From Diphasiastrum complanatum (taxonomy: Eukaryota > Streptophyta > Lycopodiopsida > Lycopodiales > Lycopodiaceae), in contig CM055109.1 of assembly GCA_029204225.1 (NCBI GenBank), positions 35,352,496-35,416,495 on the forward strand: a stretch of DNA of 64,000 nt, in the 5' to 3' direction. The position numbers were made by a program, and so were the translations under genes. Below the pieces are notes generated by a model that saw only the letters and a list, made by a program, of their open reading frames with translations, was not told where the DNA came from and searched no databases. Shown piece by piece: positions 46,201 through 56,658 of the stretch (position 1 is the first letter of the stretch; the number at the start of each line of letters is the position of its first letter).

Positions 46201-48578
46201 TCGAGCTGAGGTGAACGGGCTGTAGCCCCCTGAGATTTTCAGTGTCTTGGGCTCCATGGTTCCTAGGCAATCTTCCCCAACCAATCAGATTGTTGGGATC
46301 ACATTGAACCATAGTGTTCTACGGCTCCCCATAATTTTAACACCCTGACGCACCTTGGCACGCGCCAGGGTGCATCAGGGTGCGCTAGCCAAAACGGCGC
46401 AGGCGGCGCTGTGGCGCCAGGGTGGGCGCCGGGCAGGTGGTGGGTGGTGCCGGGCAGCATCTAGGTGGCGCTGGGCAGCTTCACACCCACCTACACACAT
46501 GTGAGTAAGTAGGTGGGTTCACTTATATATAGGTATTGGTTTATCCCAAAGAATTGGTTATGGGATAAACCCTGGTGCCCGACACGTGGCACCAGGGCAA
46601 CCAGTTTTATTTTTATTTTAAAAAACTCCCTACCTGGCCCACCCTAACGCGTGCCAGCACTCGTCAAGGTGCTAAAAATAAGAGGAGCTGTGTTCTACCT
46701 CCCTGATTGCCATTACAGTCATAGGCAATGTTGCTCTCTTCACAATGAATGGATCATGAACTGGTATACATTAAAATGTTGAAATCACCCTACATGTGCC
46801 AGTAGGAAACCAAGACCCGATATGTGGATTATGTCATGCTTGGGCGAATGGGCCACATGTAAAGAGGCCCTTAGCCTACCTGTATAAGCATGTATCATAA
46901 CCTCTTACCTTCATACAATCATTTATGAATATTTCTGAAAAATTGTGGAAAATAGAGGTGTAGGTGTAAAACAAAATGAAAATTCATTACGATTTTTTAA
47001 CAAAGGTCTCACGGATAGATGATGATGAAGTGAATAAACTGCGACCACTCCCCTATCAAAGATTCACTTCCATTAGTTCTTCCAAGAAGGTTACAACCTC
47101 AACCAAAGGAAGGCACAATAGTATTTTCACACATTCCTAGGACCTCTACACGCACCAAAACATCACTTGGCTTCTAATTATGTGGCTTGGTCCTTGAACT
47201 AGTGATTAAATGCTTGTTTGGGATTCCAAATGTATTGAATGAGGCCTAAAGTGAGAACACAACATATTAGGGAAGTAGCAATAGGTAATATTTATAACTT
47301 TCCCCCTGCACTAAAAGCATATATTCTCAATGGTCTTAAATTTTGTGAAGTTTTATCCAAATAGCAATTGCAAGGGCATGTACTCGATCTTGCAACATCA
47401 AGACGTGAGCAAAGACATCAATAAGCTCCCACATGTCCCTTGACTAGGACAACCTTTCCACAAGACCACATATTCCAACAACCAAGCTAAACATTGCATC
47501 TAAAGGAAGCAGTAGGTATGAACGAAAATAATCTCAGTCTGTAGGCATTTCGGTAATAGAAGTAACATCATGGCCAACGTTGGTCTTGGGCAAGCTAACA
47601 TAAAAGATATCTTGGAGTTTTGTGGAATCAAGAAGTTGCAACCAATAAGTTGTTGGAGTTAGCTTCTCAAAAAATAATCAAGGACCATACGATTATGGTT
47701 CCATTATCTTATTCTAAGACTATACTTTTGCAAATCTATGTAGAGTAAAACAAAGGTGTAGATACTGTAGCGCAGGCATCCCAAAGGGAGCCGGGAACCA
47801 CGACTTAGCTTCCCAGCCTTCAACTCTTGCCATCCAAACCCACTTGACATACAAGCAGCCAACTCGCCAACAACGATCAGACTTAACCAACTTGAAGTTC
47901 CGAAAACCAACATTGAGATCCAACCTGGCGCCATGCCAGATCAGGGGTCCCGATGTGGGTGACTTCCCTCCAAGCAAGCCACCTGACATACATCAAACTT
48001 AGCCACCTGACATACATCAAACGAGTAGCATCCATTCCAAGCAAGCGGTCTGACTTACATCAGACTTAACCAACTGAAAGCTTTGTCACGAGCGCTGGAA
48101 GCCAACCTGGCGCCACGCCAGACTGGACAGCCATAAACAGGTAACTTCCACCCAAGCAAGCCATCCAACTCAGCCGACAGGTTAGAGCCTGTTCCCCAAG
48201 AGCTTAACCCATTCACGTTCATGCAAGCAGAGCTACAATTTTGGTTCATTTATGGAGATAGAACGTTTTTGGCCAATTTCACCGCTTATCAGCAATCAAT
48301 GACAAGGACTGGATGGATGCCAACGGATCACCAGCCAACTGGCGATCGCAATTGACGACCTAATTTCTTAGTATAAATAGCTGTTCATATTGACAGAACG
48401 TTTACGGCCAATTTCATTGCTTATCAGCAATCAATGACAAGGACCGGATGGATGCCAGCGGATCACTAGCCAACTGGCGATCGCAATTGACGACCTAATG
48501 TCTTAGTATAAATAGCTGTTCATATTCATACAAATTAATTCATTGAAAATCAGAATTATCAGAAACGTTTGAATAGTT

Positions 48579-48649
<71 letters not shown>

Positions 48650-51600
48650 CTGCGAGCTTGAACACTCCTAAGCATTCTAGCTCACTTCTTAGAGTTGTTT
48701 TAGAGATTGTTGTCGCACTACTGCTCATCAGCATTGCACATTAATCAGACTTTTATTTTTAACCGCTCAGAGATAACATAGAGTACACGACTTCAAGCCG
48801 CAACTTATTGTACTCATTTACTTCTGTTTTGTTTTGAATCAATATATTGCGTTCAGTTTCGTCTCAGAATGTATGCGTTTCTGTATTTCTTCGCAACTAA
48901 TTATTTGTCTGATAATCTTTAATGCTTAATTGTTTGGCTACGTAATCACTGTAGTACTGATGATTTCAAAGTTAGTTACTATAAGTTCAAATGTGATTTC
49001 TATCACTATTGTCTTGTTTGAAATTGATAGGCGTAGTCATGCACTGGAAAGATGAAGATAGTTTATTCCGCCATGCACAAAAGGTTTTCTTTCTAGACAC
49101 ACGAATTATTTTCATTCGTTTCTTTTTGAGCTAGACCTATCTTCTGCAGACCACTTTCCGACTTGGTATCAGAGCTGTTTCACTACTTCTTTATTTGATT
49201 CCAGTATGATATCAGAGCACTTCATATCTTTCGCGATATCAAATTGATATCATACTCTTCAGTTCTTTTCAACCTTTCAGTATCAGAGAATTGATTTCTT
49301 ATTGTTGGCATTACCACATCTTAGCATCATCGATACAATCGACAGACTAAGTTCCAGATGGATTCTCAAAGTAAAGTCGGTCTTATCACAGACAAGCTGA
49401 ATGGATCTAATTATTATTTGTGGAAATTTAAGATGAAGACCTTGCTAATTGCCAGTGAATTATGGGATGTTGTTACAGGTACAGAAGTAAAACCTGAAGA
49501 CGGCGACTCAAAGTGGAAATCGAAGGATGGTAAAGCTTTCGCGCTTATTATCCTCAATATATCAGATATACAGATTGGACACATAGCTGAAGCTAAAACG
49601 TCAAGAGACGTTTGGAACATTTTGAACTCATTATATGACGTGAGGGACGTAACTACTAAGTTACATTTACGAAGGAAATTCTTCACATTCAAAATGTCTA
49701 CTGGTGATTCTCTTCAGAGTCACACTAACCAGTTTAAGAATCTTTTGCAACAAATGGCCGCTGTCGGATCAGTCATAGAGGATGGCGCAATTATGACATT
49801 GATTTCAAGCTTGCCCTCTACATATGAGAACTAGGTGATGATCATATCGACACACTCAGATTTAACTCTCACTAGAGCTATCACTATGTTGCTGCAAGAA
49901 GACAATAGAAGAAGTCAAGACACTTTGTCTACTTCCTCCTCTCAGGCTCTATTTGTCAACAAAGGCTCGAAGCGACGGAAGCAGAAAAGCTCCAAGAAGG
50001 CTGCAACGAATCAGGAACAGACTCAAGGTCAAGAACAATCATCGAATTCACAATCGAAGAAGAAGATGTTTTGTAGGTATTGCAAGCGCAATAACCATGG
50101 GATCAAGGATTGCCGAACTCTCCAAGTGAAGAATGCAGCCAAGCAACCTTATCAACAAGCAAACATAGTCTCATCATCTCCCCAGGTCGAAGTGGACGAA
50201 GGCGCATTTATGATCAAAGCGCATTTTTGGATGATTCATGGTTTCTGGATTCTGGAGCAACCCAACATATGACCAATCAACGTGAGATCTTCAATTCCTA
50301 CACTCCTTATAGCACGTAGAAATTTGTTCATCTTGGTGACAATAGTACTCACACTATTGAAGGTGAAGGTACTGTAAGATTGCGATTCCAGCATGATTAA
50401 TTCAAATTACTATCAAAGGTTTTATATGTTCCTAAACTCTCTACAAATCTGTTATTAGTGAGTAGAATTAGAAATTTAGGTCATAAGGTAGAATTCGAAT
50501 CTGATCAATGCAGAATTATTGATAGGAGTGATAAGATCCTTGCATTCGACAAGAGGCAGGGTTACTTATATAGATTGGCACACTATTATTCTGAGTCTAG
50601 TCAAGCCTTGAAAACCGTTGTTCTAGTCAATAAAGCATTACTATGGCATCATCGCTTAGGACACGTGAATCATGCAGCTATTTTGAACATGACCAAACAA
50701 TCGATGGTCCTTGATCTCGACTATCCTTCTGGTAAGGTCGATCTCATAGCTGCATTTTTGGAAAGCAGGCTAGGTTTCCTTTTAGATCAAATCATATGCA
50801 TGCAGCAAAAGATTTGTTAGATGTTGTTCATACAAATATTTGTGGACCTATGCAAACTCCTTCATTGCTAGATGCAAAGTACTTCATTACCTTTATTGAC
50901 GAATTCTCCAGAAGAACAGTTGTTTATTTCATTAAACAAAAATCAGAGGCTTTCATCAAATTCAGACAATTCAAAGAGCATGCTGAGAATCAAACTGGCA
51001 AACGAATCAATTCACTAAGGTCAGATAACGGGGGAGAATACATCTCCAACGAATTCAAGGACTACTGTCTTAACAACGGCATTGAGCAACAATACATCAC
51101 TTCCTATTCGCCTCAGTCAAATGGTCTTGCTGAGAGAAAGAACAGAACCTTAGTTGGATCGGCAAAGTGCATGTTATCACATGCGACACTTCCGAAGTCC
51201 TTCTGGTCTGAAGTTGTTTCAACAACAACCTATATTCAGAACATATGTTCTACTAAAGGCCTCTCAGACAAAACACCATTCGAAGTTTGGACAGGTACCA
51301 AACCTTCTTTATCAAACTTACGAGTTTTTGGATGTACTGCTTTTGCGCAGATACCTCGTGATCTCAGGAAGAAGCTCGACTTCCAGAGTATCAAGTGTGT
51401 TTTCATCAGCTACACTACTTCAGATCAAGCCTACAAGCTGTTCGATCCCATCGAGTCGAAGATATTCACTAGCCAAGATGTCATCTTCATCGAAGATCAG
51501 TTTCAAGACCTCAAAGGAAAGGGCAGCTCCCATGTAGCCGACCTATCAGATTTTCCTGACGCTTTGAACTTTCTAGTTCCACAAGCAACTATTCCCATTG

Positions 51601-54600
51601 AAAGTCCAAGCTCTTCTACTTCCGACGAACAACGAATGAACGGTGGATCAGAAGATGATGATGTTGCAGTTCAGCAACTACAGTATGATAGAAACGATCA
51701 ACTTCTTGTATTACCTAGAAGATCGTCGAGGACTAGCAGACCACCTAACCGGCAGCATATCTTGTTCAGGAACCGACGTCTGTCCAAGAGACACTCAGTC
51801 AGCCTGACTCAGATCTCTGGATAGAAACTATGGATAAAGAGTATTCATCTCTTATCAAGAACCAGATGTGGACAATTGTCGAATTACCAACTAGCAGAAA
51901 CGTAGTTGATTGCAAATGGATTTTCAAAGTCAAGTACAACGCAGATGGAAGCATCAACAGAAGAAAGGCACGACTAGTAGCCAGAGGTTTTTCTCAGGTA
52001 TACAACGTCGATTACACTGAGACCTTCAGTCCAGTAGTCAAGCATTCTTCTATTCGACTTTTGCTATCATTTGCCGCTGCAGCAGATTTGGAAATACATC
52101 AAATGGATGTACAGACAACATATCTCAATGGAGTTATCGAAGAAGACATTTACATGGTGCAACCCGAAGGTTATATTATCAAGAGTAAGCACAATCATGT
52201 TTGTAAACTCCATAAGGCACTTTAGGGCTTGAAGCAATCTACTCGAGCATGGTTTCAAAGGATCAATACTTTCCTCATTGATCACGGCTATACACCTAGC
52301 TCTTTAGATTCAAACGTTTATTTCAAAGCAGTGCAACAGTCTTTTATCATTATCACATTATACGTGGATGATACATTCTTTTCAGCAACACTACCGATCT
52401 GATAAAAGAGGAGAAGACAATGCTATCTTCTGAGTTCGACATGACCAATCTGGGCGAAACTCATTTCTGCCTTGGTATAAAAATCCACAGAGACAGAAAA
52501 CAAAAGTTGATCTACATTACACAACAGAGGTACATCTACAACATTTTAGTCAGATATTATCTGATCAATTGCAAGTTAGCTCTCTCACCAATGGAACCAA
52601 GACTCAAATTGTCAAAGGACTAGTGTCCCCAAATAATTCATGAGAAGCAGTAGATGCGTGAGTATCCTTACCAGCAAGCTTGAACACTCCTGAGCATTCT
52701 AGCTCACTTCTTAGAGTTGTTTTAGAGATTGCTATTGCGTTACTGCTCATCAGCATTGCGCATTAATTCAGACTTAGCCGCTCAGAGATAGCATAGAGTA
52801 CACGGCTTCAATCCGCAACTTATTGTACTCATTTACTTCTGTTTCGTTTCGAATCAATACTATTCTTTATTGCGTTCAGTTTCGTCTCAGAATGTATGCG
52901 TTTAGGTATTTCTTCGCGACTAATTATTTGTCTGATAATCTTCAATGCTTAATTGTTTGGCTACGTAATCATTGTAGTACTGACGATTTCAAAGCCAGTT
53001 ACTATTAGTTCAAACGTGATTTCTATTACTATTGTCTTGTTTGAAATTGATAGGCGTAGTCATGCATTGGAAAGATAAAGATAGTTTATTCCGCCATGCA
53101 TGAAAGGTTTTCTTTCTAGACACACGAATTATTTTCATTCGTTTCCTTTCGAGCTAGACCTATCTTCTGCATACCACTTTCCAACACTTGGGGCTTGCTT
53201 TAGTCCATAAAGTACCTTCTTGAGAAGACAAATTTTATCTTCTTGGCCTTCAACCAAAAAACCAGCAGGTTGTTGAAGGTACACTTTCTCATTGAGATCA
53301 CCATTGAGGAATGTTGTCTTTATGTCAAGTTGCCGCAAACGCCAACCAAAATGGGCAGCCAATGAGGTTACTACCCTCACGGTAGTCATTCAAGCAGTAG
53401 GAGAAAAAGTCTCCTCATAATCAATCCCCTTTTGCTGAGCATAGTCTTTGGCAACAAGCCTTGCCTTGTACCTTTCAATGGTACCATCTACCGTATACTT
53501 GACTTTGTATACCCATTTAGAACCAATTGCCTTCTTCCCTTGAGGAAGATCAACAAGAACGCAAATTTGGTTCTTCATGAGTGAGTCATACTCGTCTTGC
53601 ATCGCATCATCCCAACATTTTACTCCCTTGGCCTACTCATAAAAAATAGGTTCTTCCGCAACATCTCCATGAGATGTAAGAGCAAAATTTGAAAAATCAG
53701 CATAGCCCACTGATTTTGTAGAGGCACATGTCTTTCCATGATAAAATGAACTTACTTTGCTGTCCCGCAAAGTCGACAACAGCCACGTGAGCAAAATCGA
53801 CCCAAACTTGAAGGAGAGCCAGCTAGCAAGATAGATAAGACAATGAGAGCATAAAGAATGTTGAAATTTGTCAGAAGGCTACTCGAAATACATTTTTTCT
53901 TTGCAAAACAACATTAAAGATGATAAAAACACTCAATTAGATACTGCAAATCTCTCCAAATTTTTCCAAGTGAAAATTAGGAGCTAGTAATTATGGACAT
54001 CTTATTGCCCCAAAATGTGTCAAACTTGGTGACGAAGTAGTGGAGATGCCAATGTCTGATCTGAATAACTATAGAGAACCATGAATTACAACGTGGTTGA
54101 AGCTCAAAAAGATCAAAAATTCCCTTAAATTTGTTTGAATTCATAAAGAACATGGTAACCAATGTTTAGAAGCCAATAAAGTGTCAAAATAGGATAAGAA
54201 TAAGCTTTGTCTGGATGAAAGCTAGATAGATCAATATTGACATCTATGACAAATAGCTTAAATGCCTCCAACACATCCTCTTCTTTCTCTGATTTTGATA
54301 GAAGAGGAGAAAGAAACTTATGGATCATGGGGCCCTTAATAATGAAGTATTTTGATGTTGTTTACATATAAAAAAGATTAAGTGACTTCGGGACTCCTAG
54401 TGAAAACTGTCTACTACTATATGCTACATAGGTTGATTAGGTCAAAATTGTAGTGCTCAAATAAGCATCGTAGGATTCAAAGGTAAACGTGTGGAGAAAA
54501 TATGGCCTCTTGTTAAGAACAACAATATTTGAAAAAACATTCTTATACAATTCAATGCCCTTAAATGAGTAGATTTTTCAAAATATTGTAGTTGCCTAGA

Positions 54601-56658
54601 AGCTCAAACCCTAATTTTAGCATTAAGCCCAAGTAAAATGTAATGTAGTAATGGGGAGTGTACATCATTCTACAAAAGTTTTGGACATTATCCCATGATA
54701 CGTCATTTACTAGAACCCATCAAATTGGTGATAGACTAGTCCCTCTCTTGCATATCTAAATTAGCATAAACCATATTGTCAATCTGCTAAGAGTCGATGC
54801 ACTCCTTGGAACAGATCTTGATAGCCTTACATTTCAATCATTGTGCTATGATTAGTAAGAAAATCAAGTTACTGCAAGGAGTGATGGCAAATACTCCTAG
54901 ATTTGAACAACAACGGCACATGTGTGTAACTAGTATTTTGAAAGGCTCAAGGAGAGGAACATCTAAGTGATGTTTGATCTAGATAGTACTCGAGAAAAGC
55001 ATTTGATATTAGAGCACATACTTTTTTTGGTACTTCAAAATTATACCGAACACTAAATTTGTAGATTTTGAGCAAAAGTTGTGGAGTGCAATTGATCATT
55101 GGTGCCATTGAACCAAGCTGAATCATGAGAGACCAATGGAAAATCCTATGATGGGCTCCGAACGAAAGATGTGTGGTTTTTTTATAACTTTGGGGTTGTT
55201 TTATGACCCTCAAAAACTCTCTTGAAAAGCACCAAAGTTGTCTTCTTATCCGCACATGCAAAAAAGTTGTGCCAAGTACACTACTGCAGATTACCAAGAA
55301 ATGGGAACGAAAACGTGTTTGGTGCTTGACTTTGTTACATCCTGAAGGTTTGGACCTCAATGTGCATGGACATACTAATTTCAATACAATACTTGTGCTG
55401 AGAAGCTATCAAAATTTTGAAAAGCATGATTCCATGCAATGAGTATTCCAGCCTTTTGTCTGATCAAGTCAAGAGAGGGAATCGAAATTTTCCATGTTCT
55501 ACACACAGCTTACTGCATCTACAATTCGAAGTCCTCAGTTGTGGTTGAGCAAAAACACGCCGCTCATTATGGATCAGGAATACAGTACTCTCCTGATATT
55601 GAAAACTGGGTTCAGTCTCTATGACCATGTTTGTGAATTCTAAATAGTAGTTCAAAAAGATATGATTACCAAGTGATGGTAAATGAAGGTTGCTGAAGCA
55701 ACACATCAACATCATAGCTATAAGTTCTTCCATTCAAGAGTGTATCAATCAACTTATGGATTGGGTAGAAAATCCATTCATGTCACGGACAGGCATCAAA
55801 GAATGGAAATTCTAGTTGATTTTTAGAGCTTCCAAAAGATGAAGAACTCAAAGGTCCACGCTCAATGATCCTAATCATTTTATGAATAAATGTAGTTATA
55901 CAAGAGCGGTTGATGTTGAGACACCTTTAAAGGATACTTGAACCACAAAACTAGATTAACTCTACTATCAAAGTTCTTTCTTTCTTTTCTATTTCCTCAT
56001 TTGTGTGGCTCATTGGAGCTGAACTCCAAACAGCAAGTAGAGCAAAGAAAGTCTTCATCAACTAGCCAGTTGAAAAAGAGGTCAACTGACTCTGCTATCA
56101 AAGTTACAAAGAAAATTTAGGCCATTTAACTCCGTAAGTGAAAATGTCTTTTTGGATGTCACGGTGTGCATTTGCTTGAATGCATAAGCAGCATAGAATT
56201 TCCTTTGTATTCAGCTTTTGTTATGTAGTATATCAACTCGACTTTTCACTTTTCCAGTTCATTTTCCTTTGTATGAGAGTGCAAACATTGAACTTTCCGA
56301 ATAGTGAATTTGTTTTGAGCTGTTGACTTGTTTATGACTTTTGAGAGTTGAGGATGCTTGAATGTTGTTTCACTAAACAAAGATGCTCTTGCAGGATGTG
56401 GCCCTGGCAACAGTTGCAATGAGACCTATTCCCTTTGCACCATTATTGGAGAAGCTAAATTTGACTGATAAAAATTATGGGAGCATAAGGCGGTTTTTCG
56501 TGGAGACAACGGAAGATCTCGCCTTATCTCCTGCTCTTCAGAAAAGATTGATTTCTCAGAACCCACCTGAAAGAGTATTCAAGGTGAAAAGTGACCATTG
56601 CCCATTTTTTTCCAAACCACAATCTCTTCACAAAATTTTCACAGAAATAGCCAACTAA
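39961..56658 (+). CDS. MES11-like: MES11-type methylesterase-like protein, five exons
   Basis: Exons 39961-40215, 44497-44736, 45121-45264, 45511-45636 and 56395-56658 splice in phase 0 at GT-AG sites into 342 residues. Plant MES proteins are alpha/beta hydrolases that demethylate small methyl esters such as methyl-salicylate, methyl-IAA or methyl-jasmonate. The core starts [16 protein letters not shown] (lid and oxyanion loop) and continues into [10 protein letters not shown], where the nucleophile position is Asp-172 instead of Ser. The acid (TTEDLA, Asp-296) and base (SDHCPFF, His-323) are present. Exons follow the layout of Arabidopsis MES11 as I remember it (about 390 residues), with a shorter N-terminal region here. 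The N-terminus MGNQLTC fits N-myristoylation. No stop or frameshift breaks the spliced frame, so I take it to be functional. The substrate cannot be inferred. Confidence 0.93.
40355..40504. repeat. Exact 75-bp tandem duplication in intron 1
   Basis: Units 40355-40429 and 40430-40504 are identical, starting TGATGATTTTTAGCTTTGCT. Shorter related words (TTAGCTTTGCAGT) occur just upstream at 40299 and 40323, showing older slippage of the same motif. Confidence 0.95.
40575..40900. repeat. Fragment related to the intron 1 TIR element
   Basis: ATCATAGTTGCA (40575-40586), followed by GTTTCTAGAAATGCG, matches the left end of the TIR element at 41748. A palindromic cluster of CCCAGAAATGCGTTTCTGGG type lies at 40848-40898. 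No right end in the proper orientation lies before 41748, so it is either a truncated copy or the left end of a larger nested element reaching 42366. Confidence 0.6.
41748..42366. mobile_element. TIR (MITE-like) element in intron 1
   Basis: The left end ATCATAGTTGCAC (41748-41760) and right end GTGCAACTATGAT (42354-42366) are perfect reverse complements. Both are followed inward by GAAACGCGTTT / AAACGC words. 619 bases, non-coding, with a G-rich core at 41999-42120 that folds (GGGGGGCGGTAGCCCCCC). No exact target-site duplication was found, so superfamily assignment (hAT or Mutator-like) is open. Confidence 0.75.
44497..44736 (+). CDS. MES11-like: MES-like exon 2
   Basis: 80 codons from [20 protein letters not shown] to [10 protein letters not shown], between TTGCAG and ACG|GTAAAG. 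It contains the HGGG oxyanion motif and the first beta-alpha units of the alpha/beta hydrolase fold. Confidence 0.92.
45121..45264 (+). CDS. MES11-like: MES-like exon 3 (nucleophile elbow)
   Basis: 48 codons, [20 protein letters not shown] to FDVFASK, between GTTGCAG and AAG|GTAATC. The nucleophile elbow G-x-x-x-G reads GHDFGG, with Asp in place of the usual Ser. Intron 2 is 384 bases and intron 3 is 246. Confidence 0.93.
45511..45636 (+). CDS. MES11-like: MES-like exon 4 (cap region)
   Basis: 42 codons, [20 protein letters not shown] to VFFNHCPAK, between ATGACAG and AAG|GTACAT. It corresponds to the cap region that shapes the substrate pocket. Confidence 0.9.
46338..46675. mobile_element. 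MITE-like element with ~35-bp imperfect TIRs
   Basis: The left end TTTTAACACCCTGACGCACC... and the reversed right end TTTTTAGCACCTTGACGAG... align over about 35 bases, both reaching GGCACGCG. The GC-rich interior has two further perfect 10-base hairpins: GGTTTATCCC/GGGATAAACC (46538-46571) and CCCTGGTGCC/GGCACCAGGG (about 46571-46598). No transposase is present. Target duplication is unclear. Confidence 0.75.
47700..48230. repeat. Diverged internally repeated segment
   Basis: Words such as CTGACATACATCAAAC (47985 and 48007) and CCAACCTGGCGCCA (47921 and 48102) recur, and similar blocks lie about 180 bases apart. It may be the U3 of an unidentified LTR. It is cut by the copia A LTR at 48231. 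Confidence 0.6.
48260..48529. repeat. 135-bp tandem duplication of the LTR promoter
   Basis: Units 48260-48394 and 48395-48529 each contain a TATAAAT (48372 and 48507). They differ at several positions, so the duplication is older than the 3411 one. Confidence 0.92.
48581..48647. repeat. (CT)33 microsatellite in LTR
   Basis: 67 bases of CT at the same LTR position where copy 1 (about 3101) has about six units and the LTR at 11485 has eleven. Confidence 0.97.
49164..49175 (+). other. Primer binding site (initiator Met tRNA)
   Basis: TGGTATCAGAGC follows the LTR end and is about 180 bases before the Gag ATG at 49358. Confidence 0.9.
49358..50240 (+). pseudogene. Copia A copy 2 Gag
   Basis: [20 protein letters not shown] and [19 protein letters not shown] open a 158-codon frame that stops at TAG 49832-49834 where copy 1 has Trp (ENW). 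The frame continues to the zinc knuckle [14 protein letters not shown] (C-x2-C-x4-H-x4-C). A small deletion at about 50218 shifts the frame before the protease. Confidence 0.93.
50110..50638 (+). pseudogene. Copia A copy 2 protease
   Basis: The active-site word [11 protein letters not shown] is intact. Stops at 50318-50320 and about 50397, plus a Ser-to-Leu change in the LLSVS word (LLLVS), follow. The pre-integrase motif [12 protein letters not shown] lies at 50640-50680. Confidence 0.9.
50639..51824 (+). pseudogene. Copia A copy 2 integrase
   Basis: This is the best-preserved integrase in the window (342 codons from 50796). It has HTNICGPM (Asn at the first catalytic Asp), [28 protein letters not shown] (second Asp), [14 protein letters not shown] (Glu) and the chromosome-side linker [17 protein letters not shown] and [16 protein letters not shown]. 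The N-terminal part is in a different frame that ends at the TAG at 50818. Confidence 0.92.
51825..52623 (+). pseudogene. Copia A copy 2 reverse transcriptase
   Basis: [20 protein letters not shown], then [40 protein letters not shown] and [24 protein letters not shown] at 52223-52225 interrupts the LHKALYGLK word. The YVDD box (LYVDDT) is intact near 52365, followed by a one-base frameshift. The frame ends [10 protein letters not shown] at 52623. RNase H is missing. Confidence 0.92.
52673..53186 (+). mobile_element. Partial 3' LTR of copia A copy 2
   Basis: Starts AGCAAGCTTGAACACTCC, corresponding to the LTR just after its CT tract, and ends TTTCCAACA. RNase H, polypurine tract and U3 have been removed by a deletion that joins RT to mid-LTR. 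Confidence 0.88.
53187..53760 (-). pseudogene. Copia 'D' reverse transcriptase fragment
   Basis: The minus strand reads [60 protein letters not shown], then [20 protein letters not shown] and [13 protein letters not shown]. It is cut right after LKQAPS by the copia A LTR end. The family is different from A and F, and relatively uninterrupted apart from two stops. No LTR was found. Confidence 0.9.
53761..56394. other. Unassigned intron 4 sequence
   Basis: AT-rich with no recognised coding region. The frames around 54947-55384 and 55203-55442 show no family signature. Confidence 0.5.
56395..56658 (+). CDS. MES11-like: MES-like exon 5 (catalytic Asp and His)
   Basis: 87 codons and [23 protein letters not shown], then [20 protein letters not shown] and [20 protein letters not shown]. 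It carries the acid and base of the triad. The family usually has K-G-A-D-H where this protein has K-S-D-H, one residue shorter. Confidence 0.93.
   Translation, partial: DVALATVAMRPIPFAPLLEKLNLTDKNYGSIRRFFVETTEDLALSPALQKRLISQNPPERVFKVKSDHCPFFSKPQSLHKIFTEIAN

Larger units (their letters stand above)
48231..49163 (+). mobile_element. 5' LTR of copia A copy 2 (left-truncated)
   Basis: Homologous to the family A LTR from within U3 to the end. It carries a 135-bp tandem duplication of the promoter (48260-48529) and a 33-unit CT tract (48581-48647). The end reads TTTCCGACT, with T for the terminal A. Confidence 0.88.
45637..56394 (+). other. MES-like intron 4 (10,758 bases)
   Basis: GT-AG, phase 0, acceptor CTCTTGCAG. 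It holds a MITE-like element (46338-46675), a tandemly repetitive LTR-like region (47700-48230), copia A copy 2 (48231-53186, sense) and a copia D fragment (53187-53760, antisense). 45640-46330, 46680-47700 and 53761-56394 have no recognised feature. Confidence 0.85.

Noticed and set aside
55203-55442. Frames in both strands near 55 kb as an intronic gene
   Set aside because: Overlapping frames on opposite strands without motifs. Composition is like the surrounding intron.
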